From positions 1-64,000 of the forward strand of contig JAPXLN010000007.1 of the NCBI GenBank assembly GCA_033809515.1: 64,000 nt of DNA, written 5' to 3'. The translations under genes were made by a program, and so were the position numbers. Shown in pieces: positions 27,061-37,191 of the stretch (positions are counted from its first letter, which is position 1; each line of letters opens with the position of its first letter). This DNA comes from JAPXLN01 sp033809515. GTDB lineage: Bacteria > Bacillota > Sulfobacillia > Fermentithermobacillales > Fermentithermobacillaceae. The notes below the pieces were generated by a model. That model had not been told where the DNA came from. It did no database searches and saw only the letters and a program-made list of their open reading frames with translations.

Positions 27061-28980
27061 ATGGACTACACTGCCTGCTCCGGTCTTGATCCGGACGATC
27101 TGAAGGTTTTCCTTGTTGAGGTCAGTGAACTCCTTGATTGTGTAGAGGAGAATCTGGTGGCCCTGGAAAGGTCGCCTGCAGATGATGCTCTGATAAGTGA
27201 GCTCTTCAGAGCTATGCACACAATCAAAGGCAATGCAGCTACTCTCGGGCTTGAGGACGCCGTGAAAGTAACTCATATGATGGAAAGCGTTCTAGACGAA
27301 ATCAGATCCGGAGCTCGTAAAGTTACGCCAGAGATAGTAGATACCATGTTTGCTGCCTTGGATTGGTTAGGGGAGTGGAAAAACGCCCTTGCATCAGGTG
27401 GCCATGGGCCGTTCGTCTCAGGGCATGCTGTACACCAGCTCCAAAATGCGAGCCAGGCTGAAGAAGGCAGCCTTCCCGACTTCCTGAGTCAGGCCATAAG
27501 CCCGTCGCAGGGCGACGGCATTAGCATGCATGTTATGACCGTGAGGTTTCGGTCCGATGCTCCGCTCTTGTCTGCCAGGTGCTTCCAGGCAATTGCCCTG
27601 ATAGGAGAGGTAGTTGATGTCTTGGGTTCAGCTCCCTCGGTTGACGAAATCGAATTTGGCCGGGTTCATGATACGCTGGAAATCTACGTCAATGCAGGTG
27701 AGGATCTCGTCGAAGCAGCTGAAGTAGCCAGAACCGTTCAGGACGTGACCGGAGTTTCCATTGAGAGGTACTTGCCAATGGCCTGCGACTCAGGAAAGAG
27801 AAGTCGCTCTGCTTTGGGCAGGACCGTCCGGGTGGATGTGAGCCTTCTGGACTTTCTAATGGACATGGTGGGTGAGCTTGTCATAGATAGGACGCGGTTG
27901 ACCCAAATAGCTTCCGGGCTTCTCGCGAATGGAGATACATTAGGTCTCGGCAGCGAGATACGCTCTCTTGCAGCGCATCTTCAGAGGACATCTGCGGAAT
28001 TGCAGGAAGGGATAATGCAGGCAAGGCTCTTGCCCCTCAGAAGCATTTTCTCGAAGTTTCCCAGGATGATGAGGGACCTGGCTCAAAAATGCGGCAAGGA
28101 GATCCGCTTCGAAGTGACCGGAGAGACTACGGAGCTGGACAGAACTGTACTAGAGGCCATAGATGACCCGCTTATTCACATTCTCAGAAATGCCGTTGAC
28201 CATGGCATTGAACACCCTGATGAGCGGGTGGCTAAAGGCAAGGCCAGGTCCGGGAAGGTGATTCTCTCGGCCTGGCACGAGGAAAACCAGGCAGTCATCA
28301 TGGTTTCTGATGACGGTGCAGGGCTTGACCCCGAAAGACTCAGGCGGGCCGCAGTTGCCAGAGGTTTTCTTACCGGGGAGGCTGCCTCCAATCTCTCTCA
28401 CCAGGAGGTTCTGAACTTGCTGTTTGCTCCGGGGTTCTCAACGGCTCCGGCAGCTTCGGATGTATCAGGCAGGGGTGTAGGTTTGGACGTGGTTCGTGCC
28501 AACCTGGAAAGCGTCAATGGCAAGATTGAGATTTCAGGGAAGCCGGGCCTGGGCACTGAAGTGAAACTAAGACTACCGTTGACCCTTGCGATCATGCGGG
28601 CCCTTTTTGTTCGCTGCAGCCAATCGGTGTACGCTGTGCCTACTTCATCAGTGGAGGAAGTGTTCTCCCTGAGGGATTTTGCCGTGCACACCATCAAAGG
28701 CAAGCCGGCAGTGAATTTTAGGGGTCGGGTTATACCTCTTATCTCCCTGGAAGGCGCCTTGTACGGGTCAATTCGGGACATGTCTGAGCACAGGTATGCT
28801 CTTCTTACAACCACCGCTAACCGATCTTTGGCCATAGGGGTTGATGAATTGGTAGGCGAAGAAGAGATCGTTGTAAAAAGCATGGGAAGTCTGTTGTCTA
28901 GGATCAAGGGAGTCTCCGGAGCGACCATACTTGCTCAAGGAGATCCTGCAGTTATCCTTGACGTGCAAAGGCTCATCTAA
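27061..28980 (+). CDS. cheA: chemotaxis histidine kinase CheA
   Basis: This is a complete CheA (639 aa). The Hpt domain (about 1-105) has phospho-acceptor His53 in AMHTIKGNAATLG. A P2-like response-regulator docking domain lies at about 155-240, and a dimerisation domain begins near 250. The HATPase domain contains ILRNAVDHGIEHP, a DDGAG-type box and GRGVGLDVV. A CheW-like domain ends the protein. It phosphorylates CheY and CheB in response to receptor state. The ATG follows GAGAGG. Confidence 0.96.
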   Translation: MDYTACSGLDPDDLKVFLVEVSELLDCVEENLVALERSPADDALISELFRAMHTIKGNAATLGLEDAVKVTHMMESVLDEIRSGARKVTPEIVDTMFAALDWLGEWKNALASGGHGPFVSGHAVHQLQNASQAEEGSLPDFLSQAISPSQGDGISMHVMTVRFRSDAPLLSARCFQAIALIGEVVDVLGSAPSVDEIEFGRVHDTLEIYVNAGEDLVEAAEVARTVQDVTGVSIERYLPMACDSGKRSRSALGRTVRVDVSLLDFLMDMVGELVIDRTRLTQIASGLLANGDTLGLGSEIRSLAAHLQRTSAELQEGIMQARLLPLRSIFSKFPRMMRDLAQKCGKEIRFEVTGETTELDRTVLEAIDDPLIHILRNAVDHGIEHPDERVAKGKARSGKVILSAWHEENQAVIMVSDDGAGLDPERLRRAAVARGFLTGEAASNLSHQEVLNLLFAPGFSTAPAASDVSGRGVGLDVVRANLESVNGKIEISGKPGLGTEVKLRLPLTLAIMRALFVRCSQSVYAVPTSSVEEVFSLRDFAVHTIKGKPAVNFRGRVIPLISLEGALYGSIRDMSEHRYALLTTTANRSLAIGVDELVGEEEIVVKSMGSLLSRIKGVSGATILAQGDPAVILDVQRLI

Positions 28981-29041
28981 GCAACCGGCACACCTGAAGC
29001 ACAGGAGACAAAGCACGTCAAGCATACGAGGAGTGGTAGCA

Positions 29042-29401
29042 TTGCCCAAAGTGTTGGTCGTGGATGATGCCCTATTCATGCGGACCAAGTCGTCCAGGCT
29101 TCTCAATGAGGCAGGCTATGAAGTAGTGGAAGCCTCAAACGGGGCTGAGGCGGTTGATAAGTACTCCCTCGAAGAACCTGATGTAGTTCTCATGGACGTC
29201 ACCATGCCCCTTATGAGCGGCATAGAAGCTCTTAAGGCCATTAAGGGGCTGGATCCGGACGCCCGAGTCATCATGGTTACAGCTTTGGGGCAAAGAAACA
29301 TGGTCCTCGAGTCTATAAGAGCAGGTGCCCGGGATTTCGTAGTAAAGCCCTATCAGCCTGAGCAGCTTTTGGAAGCGGTCAAAAAGCAATGCAGGGCATA
29401 G
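29042..29401 (+). CDS. cheY: chemotaxis response regulator CheY
   Basis: This single receiver domain of 119 aa has acidic pair Asp8/Asp9, phospho-acceptor Asp52 (VLMDVTMP), a conserved threonine (MVTALGQ) and lysine (FVVKPY). I chose TTG 29042 with GAGGAGTGG upstream. The open frame continues further upstream into cheA without family similarity. It overlaps cheB by 13 bases. CheY-P signals to the flagellar switch or another output. No flagellar genes are in the window. Confidence 0.95.
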   Translation: MPKVLVVDDALFMRTKSSRLLNEAGYEVVEASNGAEAVDKYSLEEPDVVLMDVTMPLMSGIEALKAIKGLDPDARVIMVTALGQRNMVLESIRAGARDFVVKPYQPEQLLEAVKKQCRA

Positions 29402-30492
29402 CGTCAGAATCCACAGGAAAGGTCGCCCCGGTTCAGGTTCTCATAGCTGATGATTCGGCGCTCATGAGACATATGCTCAGAAAGGTCCTGACCGGTCACC
29501 CACTCATAAGAGTCATAGGCGAAGCTCGGGATGGTCGTGAAGCTGTGGAGAAGGCAGTCAGACTAAAGCCTGACGTACTGGTGTTGGACATTGAAATGCC
29601 TGAGCTTGATGGGATTTCGGCCCTCAGACAGATCATGGCAGAAAGTCCGCTGCCCGTGATCATGTTTTCCTGCCGGACCAAGAGAGGAGAAGGCGTTACC
29701 ATGGAAGCTCTTAGCCTTGGGGCTGTGGATTTCGTGCCCAAGCCTGAACTGAGAGTTAATGTGGACTCAGTTGCGGGCGAGCTGTGCAACAGGATAATGA
29801 CGGCCGCCAAGGCCAGGCCGCGCCCTGCAGGGAGCAGCCGGGCCGCCGTGCACGCCAAGGGCCAGGTCTCAGCCAGGGGGTTAAATGCCACGACCCTTGC
29901 AGTCATCGGGTCGTCAGCCGGCGGACCCCAAGCCCTGGAGAACATACTTCCTGCTCTTCCCGGCGATTTCACAGGCTCGGTGTTGGTGTGCCAGCATATG
30001 CCTTCTGGGTTTACAGCTTCCTTGGCTCGCAGGCTTGATTCCTTGTGTGTACTGGACGTGCGCGAAGCTCGTCACGGTGACAGGATTCTTCAGGGTACGG
30101 TCCTCATCGCCCCGGGAGGTTATCATCTGCGCATAAGAGGTGACCGCCGTGGGAACGGAGGTCACGTGGTAGGTCTTGACCCCGCGGACCCGGTGCACGG
30201 TGTCAGACCATCAGTGGATGTAACTCTGACTGAAGCGGGGCCTCTTTTTCGAGAGAAGCTCCTCGTCGTCATACTAACCGGCATGGGCATTGACGGCGTC
30301 CGGGGGGCCTGGGAGGCACGTAGCCATGGAGCCACTGTGCTGTGCCAGGACCGTGATACTTCGGTGGTATGGGGAATGCCCGGGGCGTGCGTGGAAGCAG
30401 GAGTATATGATCGGATCTTGCCCCTGGAATCCATTAGCAGGTTCATGGAGGGCTTCTCAGCCTCTTTGACAGAAGGGGGGCAGCTTACGTGA
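29389..30492 (+). CDS. cheB: chemotaxis protein-glutamate methylesterase CheB
   Basis: CheB removes methyl groups from receptors and deamidates glutamines. A receiver domain (phospho-acceptor Asp67 in VLDIEMP) is joined by a basic, Ala-rich linker (about 138-160) to the methylesterase domain. The catalytic serine is in IGSSAGGPQAL, the histidine in CQHMPSGF and the aspartate in GMGIDGV. ATG 29389 lies inside the end of cheY, suggesting coupled translation. Confidence 0.95.
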   Translation: MQGIASESTGKVAPVQVLIADDSALMRHMLRKVLTGHPLIRVIGEARDGREAVEKAVRLKPDVLVLDIEMPELDGISALRQIMAESPLPVIMFSCRTKRGEGVTMEALSLGAVDFVPKPELRVNVDSVAGELCNRIMTAAKARPRPAGSSRAAVHAKGQVSARGLNATTLAVIGSSAGGPQALENILPALPGDFTGSVLVCQHMPSGFTASLARRLDSLCVLDVREARHGDRILQGTVLIAPGGYHLRIRGDRRGNGGHVVGLDPADPVHGVRPSVDVTLTEAGPLFREKLLVVILTGMGIDGVRGAWEARSHGATVLCQDRDTSVVWGMPGACVEAGVYDRILPLESISRFMEGFSASLTEGGQLT

Positions 30493-31307
30493 AGCTGCAA
30501 ACACCGGCCAGGGATGACATAAGGACCTACGGGCCTAGCTACGTCTATTTCTGCAGGAAAGTCAAGAACGTGTTGGGCATTGACCTTGCCGGCTATAAAG
30601 GACAGCAGATGCATCGAAGGCTGGATAGCTTGCGGATCAAACTGGAAATGAGCGACTTCTACGCCCTTGCCAGGGCTTTGGAGAAAGACCGGGCTATTGC
30701 CTCGGAGGTGCTTGGTTTTGTCACAATCAATGTATCTGAGTTCTTCCGGAACCCTAGGCAGTGGGCGACTCTGCGAGAGAGAGTCCTTCCTGAAGTCTGC
30801 GTAAAACCCTACGGGGCTCTGAGGGCGTGGAGCGCAGGGTCTTCTGCAGGGCAAGAAGCATACTCGTTGGCCATATGTCTAGACCTGATGCTTCCGGGGC
30901 GTTTCAGCGTCCTTGCTACTGATATTGACCTGGTCTGTCTGGCTAGGGGCAAAGAGGGCCTGTACAGCAGACAGGAGGTCGACGGCGTTCCCGGGGGTGT
31001 TCTGTCTGAGTACTTCTCCCAGGAGGGACAGTCCTATCGGGTTAAGGATCGCCTGAGACGAAATGTGATGTTTGGTAAGCACGACCTTCTTGGTTATAAC
31101 TATCCGTCCGGGTTTCACCTGATCTTGTGTAGGAATGTTCTAATATACTTTACAGGGGCGAGCAGGCACACTGTGGTCGAGAACCTGGTGGGCGCCATGA
31201 ATAAAGGTGGGGTTCTGTTTACCGGCTCCACTGAAGCTCTGTTCGGACCCCAAGACTACGGACTTACGCAGATCTATCCTTTTTTCTACCGGAAAACCAT
31301 GCAGTGA
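30489..31307 (+). CDS. cheR: chemotaxis protein methyltransferase CheR
   Basis: CheR methylates receptor glutamates using SAM. The 272-residue protein has the helical N-terminal domain and a methyltransferase core. Visible motifs are FVTINVSEFFRNP, WSAGSSAGQEAYSLAI for SAM binding, ATDID and LILCRNVLIYF. The GTG start overlaps the cheB stop by 4 bases. Confidence 0.95.
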   Translation: MKLQTPARDDIRTYGPSYVYFCRKVKNVLGIDLAGYKGQQMHRRLDSLRIKLEMSDFYALARALEKDRAIASEVLGFVTINVSEFFRNPRQWATLRERVLPEVCVKPYGALRAWSAGSSAGQEAYSLAICLDLMLPGRFSVLATDIDLVCLARGKEGLYSRQEVDGVPGGVLSEYFSQEGQSYRVKDRLRRNVMFGKHDLLGYNYPSGFHLILCRNVLIYFTGASRHTVVENLVGAMNKGGVLFTGSTEALFGPQDYGLTQIYPFFYRKTMQ

Positions 31308-31345
31308 CTTTGAAGAAACACCAGAACAATAAAGGGCGTGAGATC

Positions 31346-31819
31346 ATGTTCAAGGCAAGTCTGGTCAACCCCTTTCTGGAATCAGCCTACGCCTTTGTTC
31401 AAAACGAGCTTAGCATTGAGGTCAACCGGGGTCAGCTCAGATTGGAGCAGTTCAAAGCTACTTCAGGAGAGATCAACGTAGCTGTAGGCGTAACCGGAGA
31501 CGCTGAAGGCATTGTTATCTACAGCATGTCGGAGAAGACTGCCAAAGGAGTAGCCGCGGAGATGATAGGTTCTCCGGTTCCTGTCTTCGACTCTCTGGCG
31601 GAGTCTGCCATAGGAGAGATGGGTAACATCATCACCGGTCAGGCAGCATCAGGCCTAGAGCGCCAAGGGTATAGGTGCAGGTTAGCTCCTCCGACTATAA
31701 TAACGGGAAGGGGAGTCATGATATCCACCCTCGATATTCAGAGGCTGGTAATTCCCCTGGAGCTTCCCCTGGGCCATGTGGAGATCTCTGTAGCTCTCAG
31801 GTACTATCCCAGAAGGTGA
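31346..31819 (+). CDS. cheX: CheX-type chemotaxis phosphatase
   Basis: This CheX/CheC-family protein of 157 aa dephosphorylates CheY-P. The start region NPFLESAYAFVQNEL fits CheX. The catalytic Glu and Asn are visible in ESAIGEMGNIITGQAA. ATG 31346 matches family N-termini and has AGGGCGTGAG upstream. GTG 31304, overlapping the cheR stop, would add 14 residues of no family character. It is the last gene of the operon, which lacks receptors and CheD. Confidence 0.85.
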   Translation: MFKASLVNPFLESAYAFVQNELSIEVNRGQLRLEQFKATSGEINVAVGVTGDAEGIVIYSMSEKTAKGVAAEMIGSPVPVFDSLAESAIGEMGNIITGQAASGLERQGYRCRLAPPTIITGRGVMISTLDIQRLVIPLELPLGHVEISVALRYYPRR

Positions 31820-31935
31820 GGGATAATGGGAGAATCTGCGTAGAACAAAAGGAGGTGAAACCTCGTCTAAAGTCGAAACAAGGCATGTTGCAGACCCAGG
31901 CGAATGCAGTGGGCCGCCGAAGATAGGAGAGCCAT

Positions 31936-33165
31936 ATGATGCCGGAGACTTCAGGGAACGGTAGCACCCAGCCAAGCTTAGGCCGCGCTGAAAAGAGGGT
32001 GCAAAGAAGAAAGAGAGAAGCTATGATTGCTGGTGCATGTACTGTGTTCCTGGTAGCAGTTTCTGTGGTTGTAGCTACATTCTACGGGCTCATCCCAATC
32101 AATAACGGTGGATCCCATGGGCGTGACCCCGGGCTTGGGTCGTTGGTTCCCGAGGAAGACCCATGCGTTACGGCAATGGCTCCCCTTGAGCGCGCCCTAC
32201 AGGTAAGGGGGGTTTACCTTACCATGGATACTGCCGGGACGCCTTCGAGAATGGGTTCCATTATACGGTTTGTCCGAAATAGTCCTGGGCTTAACGGCCT
32301 GGTTATAGACCTTAAGGATAATTCAGGAAAGGTGCCGTGCAAACCGCCTGATAACATAATCTCTCCGGCTGCCGGATATGGGCACTTTCCCGGCATAGTG
32401 TCAGCCTTGAAGCAGGAAGGATACTTCACCATAGCCCGGATAGTTGCGTTCCAGGATCCGTATATGGCGCAAGCTGTTCCTGAGCAGGCCATAAGGCGTT
32501 CTGATGGAAGTCTGTGGAGAGACCGTGACGGCAGGCTGTGGCTTAATCCTTACGACAAAAGAAACTGGGAATACATGAAGGGTCTAGCTCTGTGGGCTTT
32601 GGATATGGGTTTTGATGAAATTCAGTTGGACTATGTCCGGTTTCCTGACAGCGCTCGAAACCTGGAGACATCGGGAGTGATCATGCCCGGATGGGATGAC
32701 TTTGAAAGCCGCGGAGAAGCTATAGTGGCCTTTTTGGAGTACATGGGGCAAGCTGTGGAAGGTAAGGCATACTTGAGCGCTGACATATTCGGTTTTACTA
32801 CCATTGCCACAGATGACATGGGGATTGGGCAGAAGCTGGAGGACGTAGCTTCTGCTGTGGATTTCATCTGTCCAATGGTGTATCCTTCACACTACTACAA
32901 CGCCGGCATATACGGCTTTGAGGTTCCTGAGGCCCATCCCTATGAAGTCGTTCGCATGGCAATGGAAGAAGCTAAAGAGCGCACTTCAGGCCTGAAGGCA
33001 CAGATCCGGCCCTGGTTGCAGGATTTCTCCTATCGCATCAAATACGGTCCGGACGAGGTTCAGGGCCAGATTCAAGCTACCTTTGAAAGCGGCCTGAATA
33101 CCTTTATCCTGTGGAATCCCGCCAATGTCTACACCAAAGGGGTTACCTACGCGCCACCCCAGTGA
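31936..33165 (+). CDS. DUF4015-family putative glycoside hydrolase, membrane-anchored
   Basis: This protein has 409 aa. A basic N-terminus and one membrane helix (about 30-50) are followed by a TIM-barrel-type domain of the DUF4015 putative glycosidase family. Typical elements are RGVYLTMDTAG, GLVIDLKDNSGK, GFDEIQLDYVRFP and ADIFGFTT, and the aspartates of LDYVRFP are likely catalytic. ATG 31936 follows AGGAGAG. It should act outside the cell on a surface polysaccharide. The gene converges with guaB, with 4 bases between the stops. Confidence 0.82.
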   Translation: MMPETSGNGSTQPSLGRAEKRVQRRKREAMIAGACTVFLVAVSVVVATFYGLIPINNGGSHGRDPGLGSLVPEEDPCVTAMAPLERALQVRGVYLTMDTAGTPSRMGSIIRFVRNSPGLNGLVIDLKDNSGKVPCKPPDNIISPAAGYGHFPGIVSALKQEGYFTIARIVAFQDPYMAQAVPEQAIRRSDGSLWRDRDGRLWLNPYDKRNWEYMKGLALWALDMGFDEIQLDYVRFPDSARNLETSGVIMPGWDDFESRGEAIVAFLEYMGQAVEGKAYLSADIFGFTTIATDDMGIGQKLEDVASAVDFICPMVYPSHYYNAGIYGFEVPEAHPYEVVRMAMEEAKERTSGLKAQIRPWLQDFSYRIKYGPDEVQGQIQATFESGLNTFILWNPANVYTKGVTYAPPQ

Positions 33166-33169
33166 CAGC

Positions 33170-34696
<1,527 letters not shown>

Positions 34697-34772
34697 CATC
34701 GAAATTGTTGGTGGATTTACCTTCAGGGGTATTGCAGGTAGAATTTCGGCAGAGAAGGTAGGTGAATGGAGC

Positions 34773-36074
34773 GTGTTAGGAGTCAGAGCTGTGTACCGTA
34801 AGATCAAGAAGTCTTGTCTTGACCGTAAGGTTCATCCTGTCAGGCGGATTGATAAGGTGGCGCCTCCGCCGGGAAAGAGGGTGGTGGCAATAACCTTTGA
34901 TGACGGTCCCTGCGCAGGACCCGCACATCCGTCTCAAGAGCAGGTGACTACCATGATTCTCCATGCTTTGAGAGAGTTTGGAGCCAGAGGCACCTTTGAC
35001 GTTATAGGTACAACGGCCCTTAAGTACCCTGATGAACGGGGAAAGGCAGGGGGTCCTTACTGGAATGGAGTGTATTTCGACCACTACCCGGCATTTGGCG
35101 AAGACTCTCTGGCAGGTGTTGTTAACCAGAGGGATCTGGCCAAGAAGATGGTAGACCAGGGCCACGAGCTCTCTAACCATGGGTTTACTCACATGGCTTT
35201 TGGACCGTGCCGGTATCCCTACGCACGTAGGCGGTACCTTCCCGGGTTTCAGGCGGTTCTTGCGGATCTTGCTGCCCTCCACGACACTGTTCGGGATGTA
35301 ACCGGTTTCTCTATGAGGCTAGCCAGGCCACCCCATTACATAGACAGAATACAAGGTGGATTTGATGCATACGATGCCTACCGGGTTATGGACTACCTCT
35401 ATTTGGGAGCTGGGTTTGATGGCGGAGGCTGGAAACCTTCTACCGGTGATTTTGACCGTGATGTAGAGGAAATGGTAGCTCCCCTTAGGTCTGCTCTTGA
35501 GAAGGATCCTGACGCACTCAACGGGTCTATCATCTTCCACAAGGATGGCTATAACATGTCCAAAGAGGCGCCGGCCCCTTTTGGGCTCAGACTCCAGCTG
35601 GGAGTTCTCAAGAGGTACGACTACCAGGTTGTCACGGTTTCTGAGCTGTTGCAGTTGTCTGAGTTCACCGACATAGGTCCGGACCATCCTTGTTACCTTG
35701 CGGCCTCAGCTATGTCGAGGGCCGGGTTCCCTGTGGCTTTTGCAGGCAACTGCGTGAAGCCTGACGATCCGGTTACTCTGAAGGACTTTGCAGTGCTCTG
35801 TATTCCGCGCACAGGATTTCCCGCAGGATGGGAAACCATGCCTCATCTTGTTTTGACTGAGGGAGGGCACGCAAGGGCTGCTGTTTCGGGCAAGCTGCAG
35901 CCAGAGCACGTGCAGCGTGCCTGTATACGGTTTCTTCAGACAGCGCCCATTGGCGAGGAAGAGCGGATAAGAAGAACCTCTCTCATTTTGCAGCTCAGGG
36001 ATTTGACTGCATCCGGGCCCATCACCCGGGGTAGGGCAATATCCTTTCTTAGTGCGACGTTTCTGGGGATCTGA
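34773..36074 (+). CDS. polysaccharide deacetylase (NodB-type) family protein
   Basis: This protein of 433 aa has a carbohydrate esterase 4 core. Motif 1 is ITFDDGP, motif 2 is SNHGFTHM with the two metal-binding histidines, and motif 3 is RPPH. The family removes N-acetyl groups from peptidoglycan or chitin-like polymers. No signal peptide is obvious. The last 120 residues (about 310-433) have spacing reminiscent of a degenerate SLH domain (AASAMSRAGFP and DPVTLKDFAVL). I chose GTG 34773, with AAGGTAGGTG upstream. TTG 34686 has no ribosome site. Confidence 0.75.
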   Translation: MLGVRAVYRKIKKSCLDRKVHPVRRIDKVAPPPGKRVVAITFDDGPCAGPAHPSQEQVTTMILHALREFGARGTFDVIGTTALKYPDERGKAGGPYWNGVYFDHYPAFGEDSLAGVVNQRDLAKKMVDQGHELSNHGFTHMAFGPCRYPYARRRYLPGFQAVLADLAALHDTVRDVTGFSMRLARPPHYIDRIQGGFDAYDAYRVMDYLYLGAGFDGGGWKPSTGDFDRDVEEMVAPLRSALEKDPDALNGSIIFHKDGYNMSKEAPAPFGLRLQLGVLKRYDYQVVTVSELLQLSEFTDIGPDHPCYLAASAMSRAGFPVAFAGNCVKPDDPVTLKDFAVLCIPRTGFPAGWETMPHLVLTEGGHARAAVSGKLQPEHVQRACIRFLQTAPIGEEERIRRTSLILQLRDLTASGPITRGRAISFLSATFLGI

Positions 36075-36148
36075 CATTCATTCCAAACCGGAAAGGAGTA
36101 GGGAGGCATGCTGAGGACCCAGGCTGTTTCCGAATTGCGGGAAATGAC

Positions 36149-36397
36149 GGCGTAACTGACGTAGGCAATGTTACCTGGATTACCCCATGCATTCAGATAG
36201 GTTTTGCCATAACTGAAGCCAGAGGGCATTCCAGAGAAATGGCTCTTTCAACCGTTACGCCAAGAGGGATTCAGGGAGCTTTGACTGCTGCCAAGGTCCT
36301 AGCTCTTTGTGGGGCAGAACTGATTTGCGATCCCGGCATATTGCTGGAATGCAAAGAGCGCTTGCTAAAGAAGGGTCTGCAGGAGAACCCCGGATGA
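36149..36397 (+). pseudogene. C-terminal remnant of an AbgB-like M20 amidohydrolase
   Basis: The frame ending at TGA 36395-36397 encodes TDVGNVTWITP, then GHSREMALSTV and ALTAAKVLALC. This closely resembles the last 80 or so residues of aminobenzoyl-glutamate-utilisation B type M20 amidohydrolases. No ATG, GTG or TTG in this frame stands where a start is needed, and the catalytic N-terminal 350 or more residues are absent. I read it as a decayed gene end. It fills most of the gap between the deacetylase and the first ABC ATPase gene. Confidence 0.6.
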
Positions 36398-36454
36398 CGA
36401 CGAATATGATGAGGATAGTTTGTATGTCGAAAGATTGTGTTGTTTGGGGGGTTC

Positions 36455-37177
36455 ATGTTGGACAGTCCTATCCTACGAACCGTTAACTTAAGGAAGTCTT
36501 TTTTCCTGGGCCGTACTATATACGCTGTTAATGACGTCAACCTTGCGGTCGATAAGGGCGAATTTGTGGTTTTGATGGGCCCTTCAGGAAGCGGCAAGAG
36601 CACCCTGCTTTCGCTTTTGGGCGGACTGGACAGACCCGACAGCGGCGATGTCATCCTGGACGGACAAAGGTACGGAACTCTGTCTGAAAGCGGACTTGCC
36701 AGGATTCGCCGGCACAGAGTCGGGTTTGTCTTTCAGTTTTTCAACCTTATTGCTCACCTTACTGCCCTGGAAAACGTCATGCTTCCCATGCGTTTTGGCA
36801 AGCAGGGCAAAAGGGCCATGGAAGAGCGGGCCAGCTACCTTCTTGAGTCAGTGGGCCTGGCTGATAGGATGAACCATAAACCTTTGGAGCTCTCGGGCGG
36901 GGAGCAACAGAGGGTAGCCATTGCCCGGGCTCTAGCCAACGACCCGAGTGTAGTACTTGCCGACGAACCTACAGGCAACCTGGATTCCGCTACGTCTCAG
37001 GAGATCGGTGACATATTTCGCCGGCTTAATGAGGAAAACGGCCAGACCTTCATAGTAGTATCCCATGATCCCCTAATCAAGACATGGTCCCATCGAGTCG
37101 TGGAGATGCTTGACGGTGAGATTGTGAGTTCCGCATTGGGTGGCAGAACCAGAAGCACCAGATTGCCTGCTGGATAG
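36455..37177 (+). CDS. ABC transporter ATPase (LolD/MacB type), copy 1
   Basis: This ABC ATPase of 240 aa belongs to the family that pairs with FtsX-like permeases. It has Walker [12 protein letters not shown], a Q-loop VFQFFNL, signature [15 protein letters not shown], Walker [12 protein letters not shown] and an H-loop histidine, all intact. ATG 36455 follows GGGGGG. GTG 36437 would add 6 residues. No permease is adjacent; the next gene, 14 bases downstream, is a MutL-like protein. A close paralogue lies at 43950-44663, so the two may form a heterodimer on the permeases at 42506 and 44644. Confidence 0.9.
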   Translation: MLDSPILRTVNLRKSFFLGRTIYAVNDVNLAVDKGEFVVLMGPSGSGKSTLLSLLGGLDRPDSGDVILDGQRYGTLSESGLARIRRHRVGFVFQFFNLIAHLTALENVMLPMRFGKQGKRAMEERASYLLESVGLADRMNHKPLELSGGEQQRVAIARALANDPSVVLADEPTGNLDSATSQEIGDIFRRLNEENGQTFIVVSHDPLIKTWSHRVVEMLDGEIVSSALGGRTRSTRLPAG

Positions 37178-37191
37178 TGGAGGTGGAGTGA

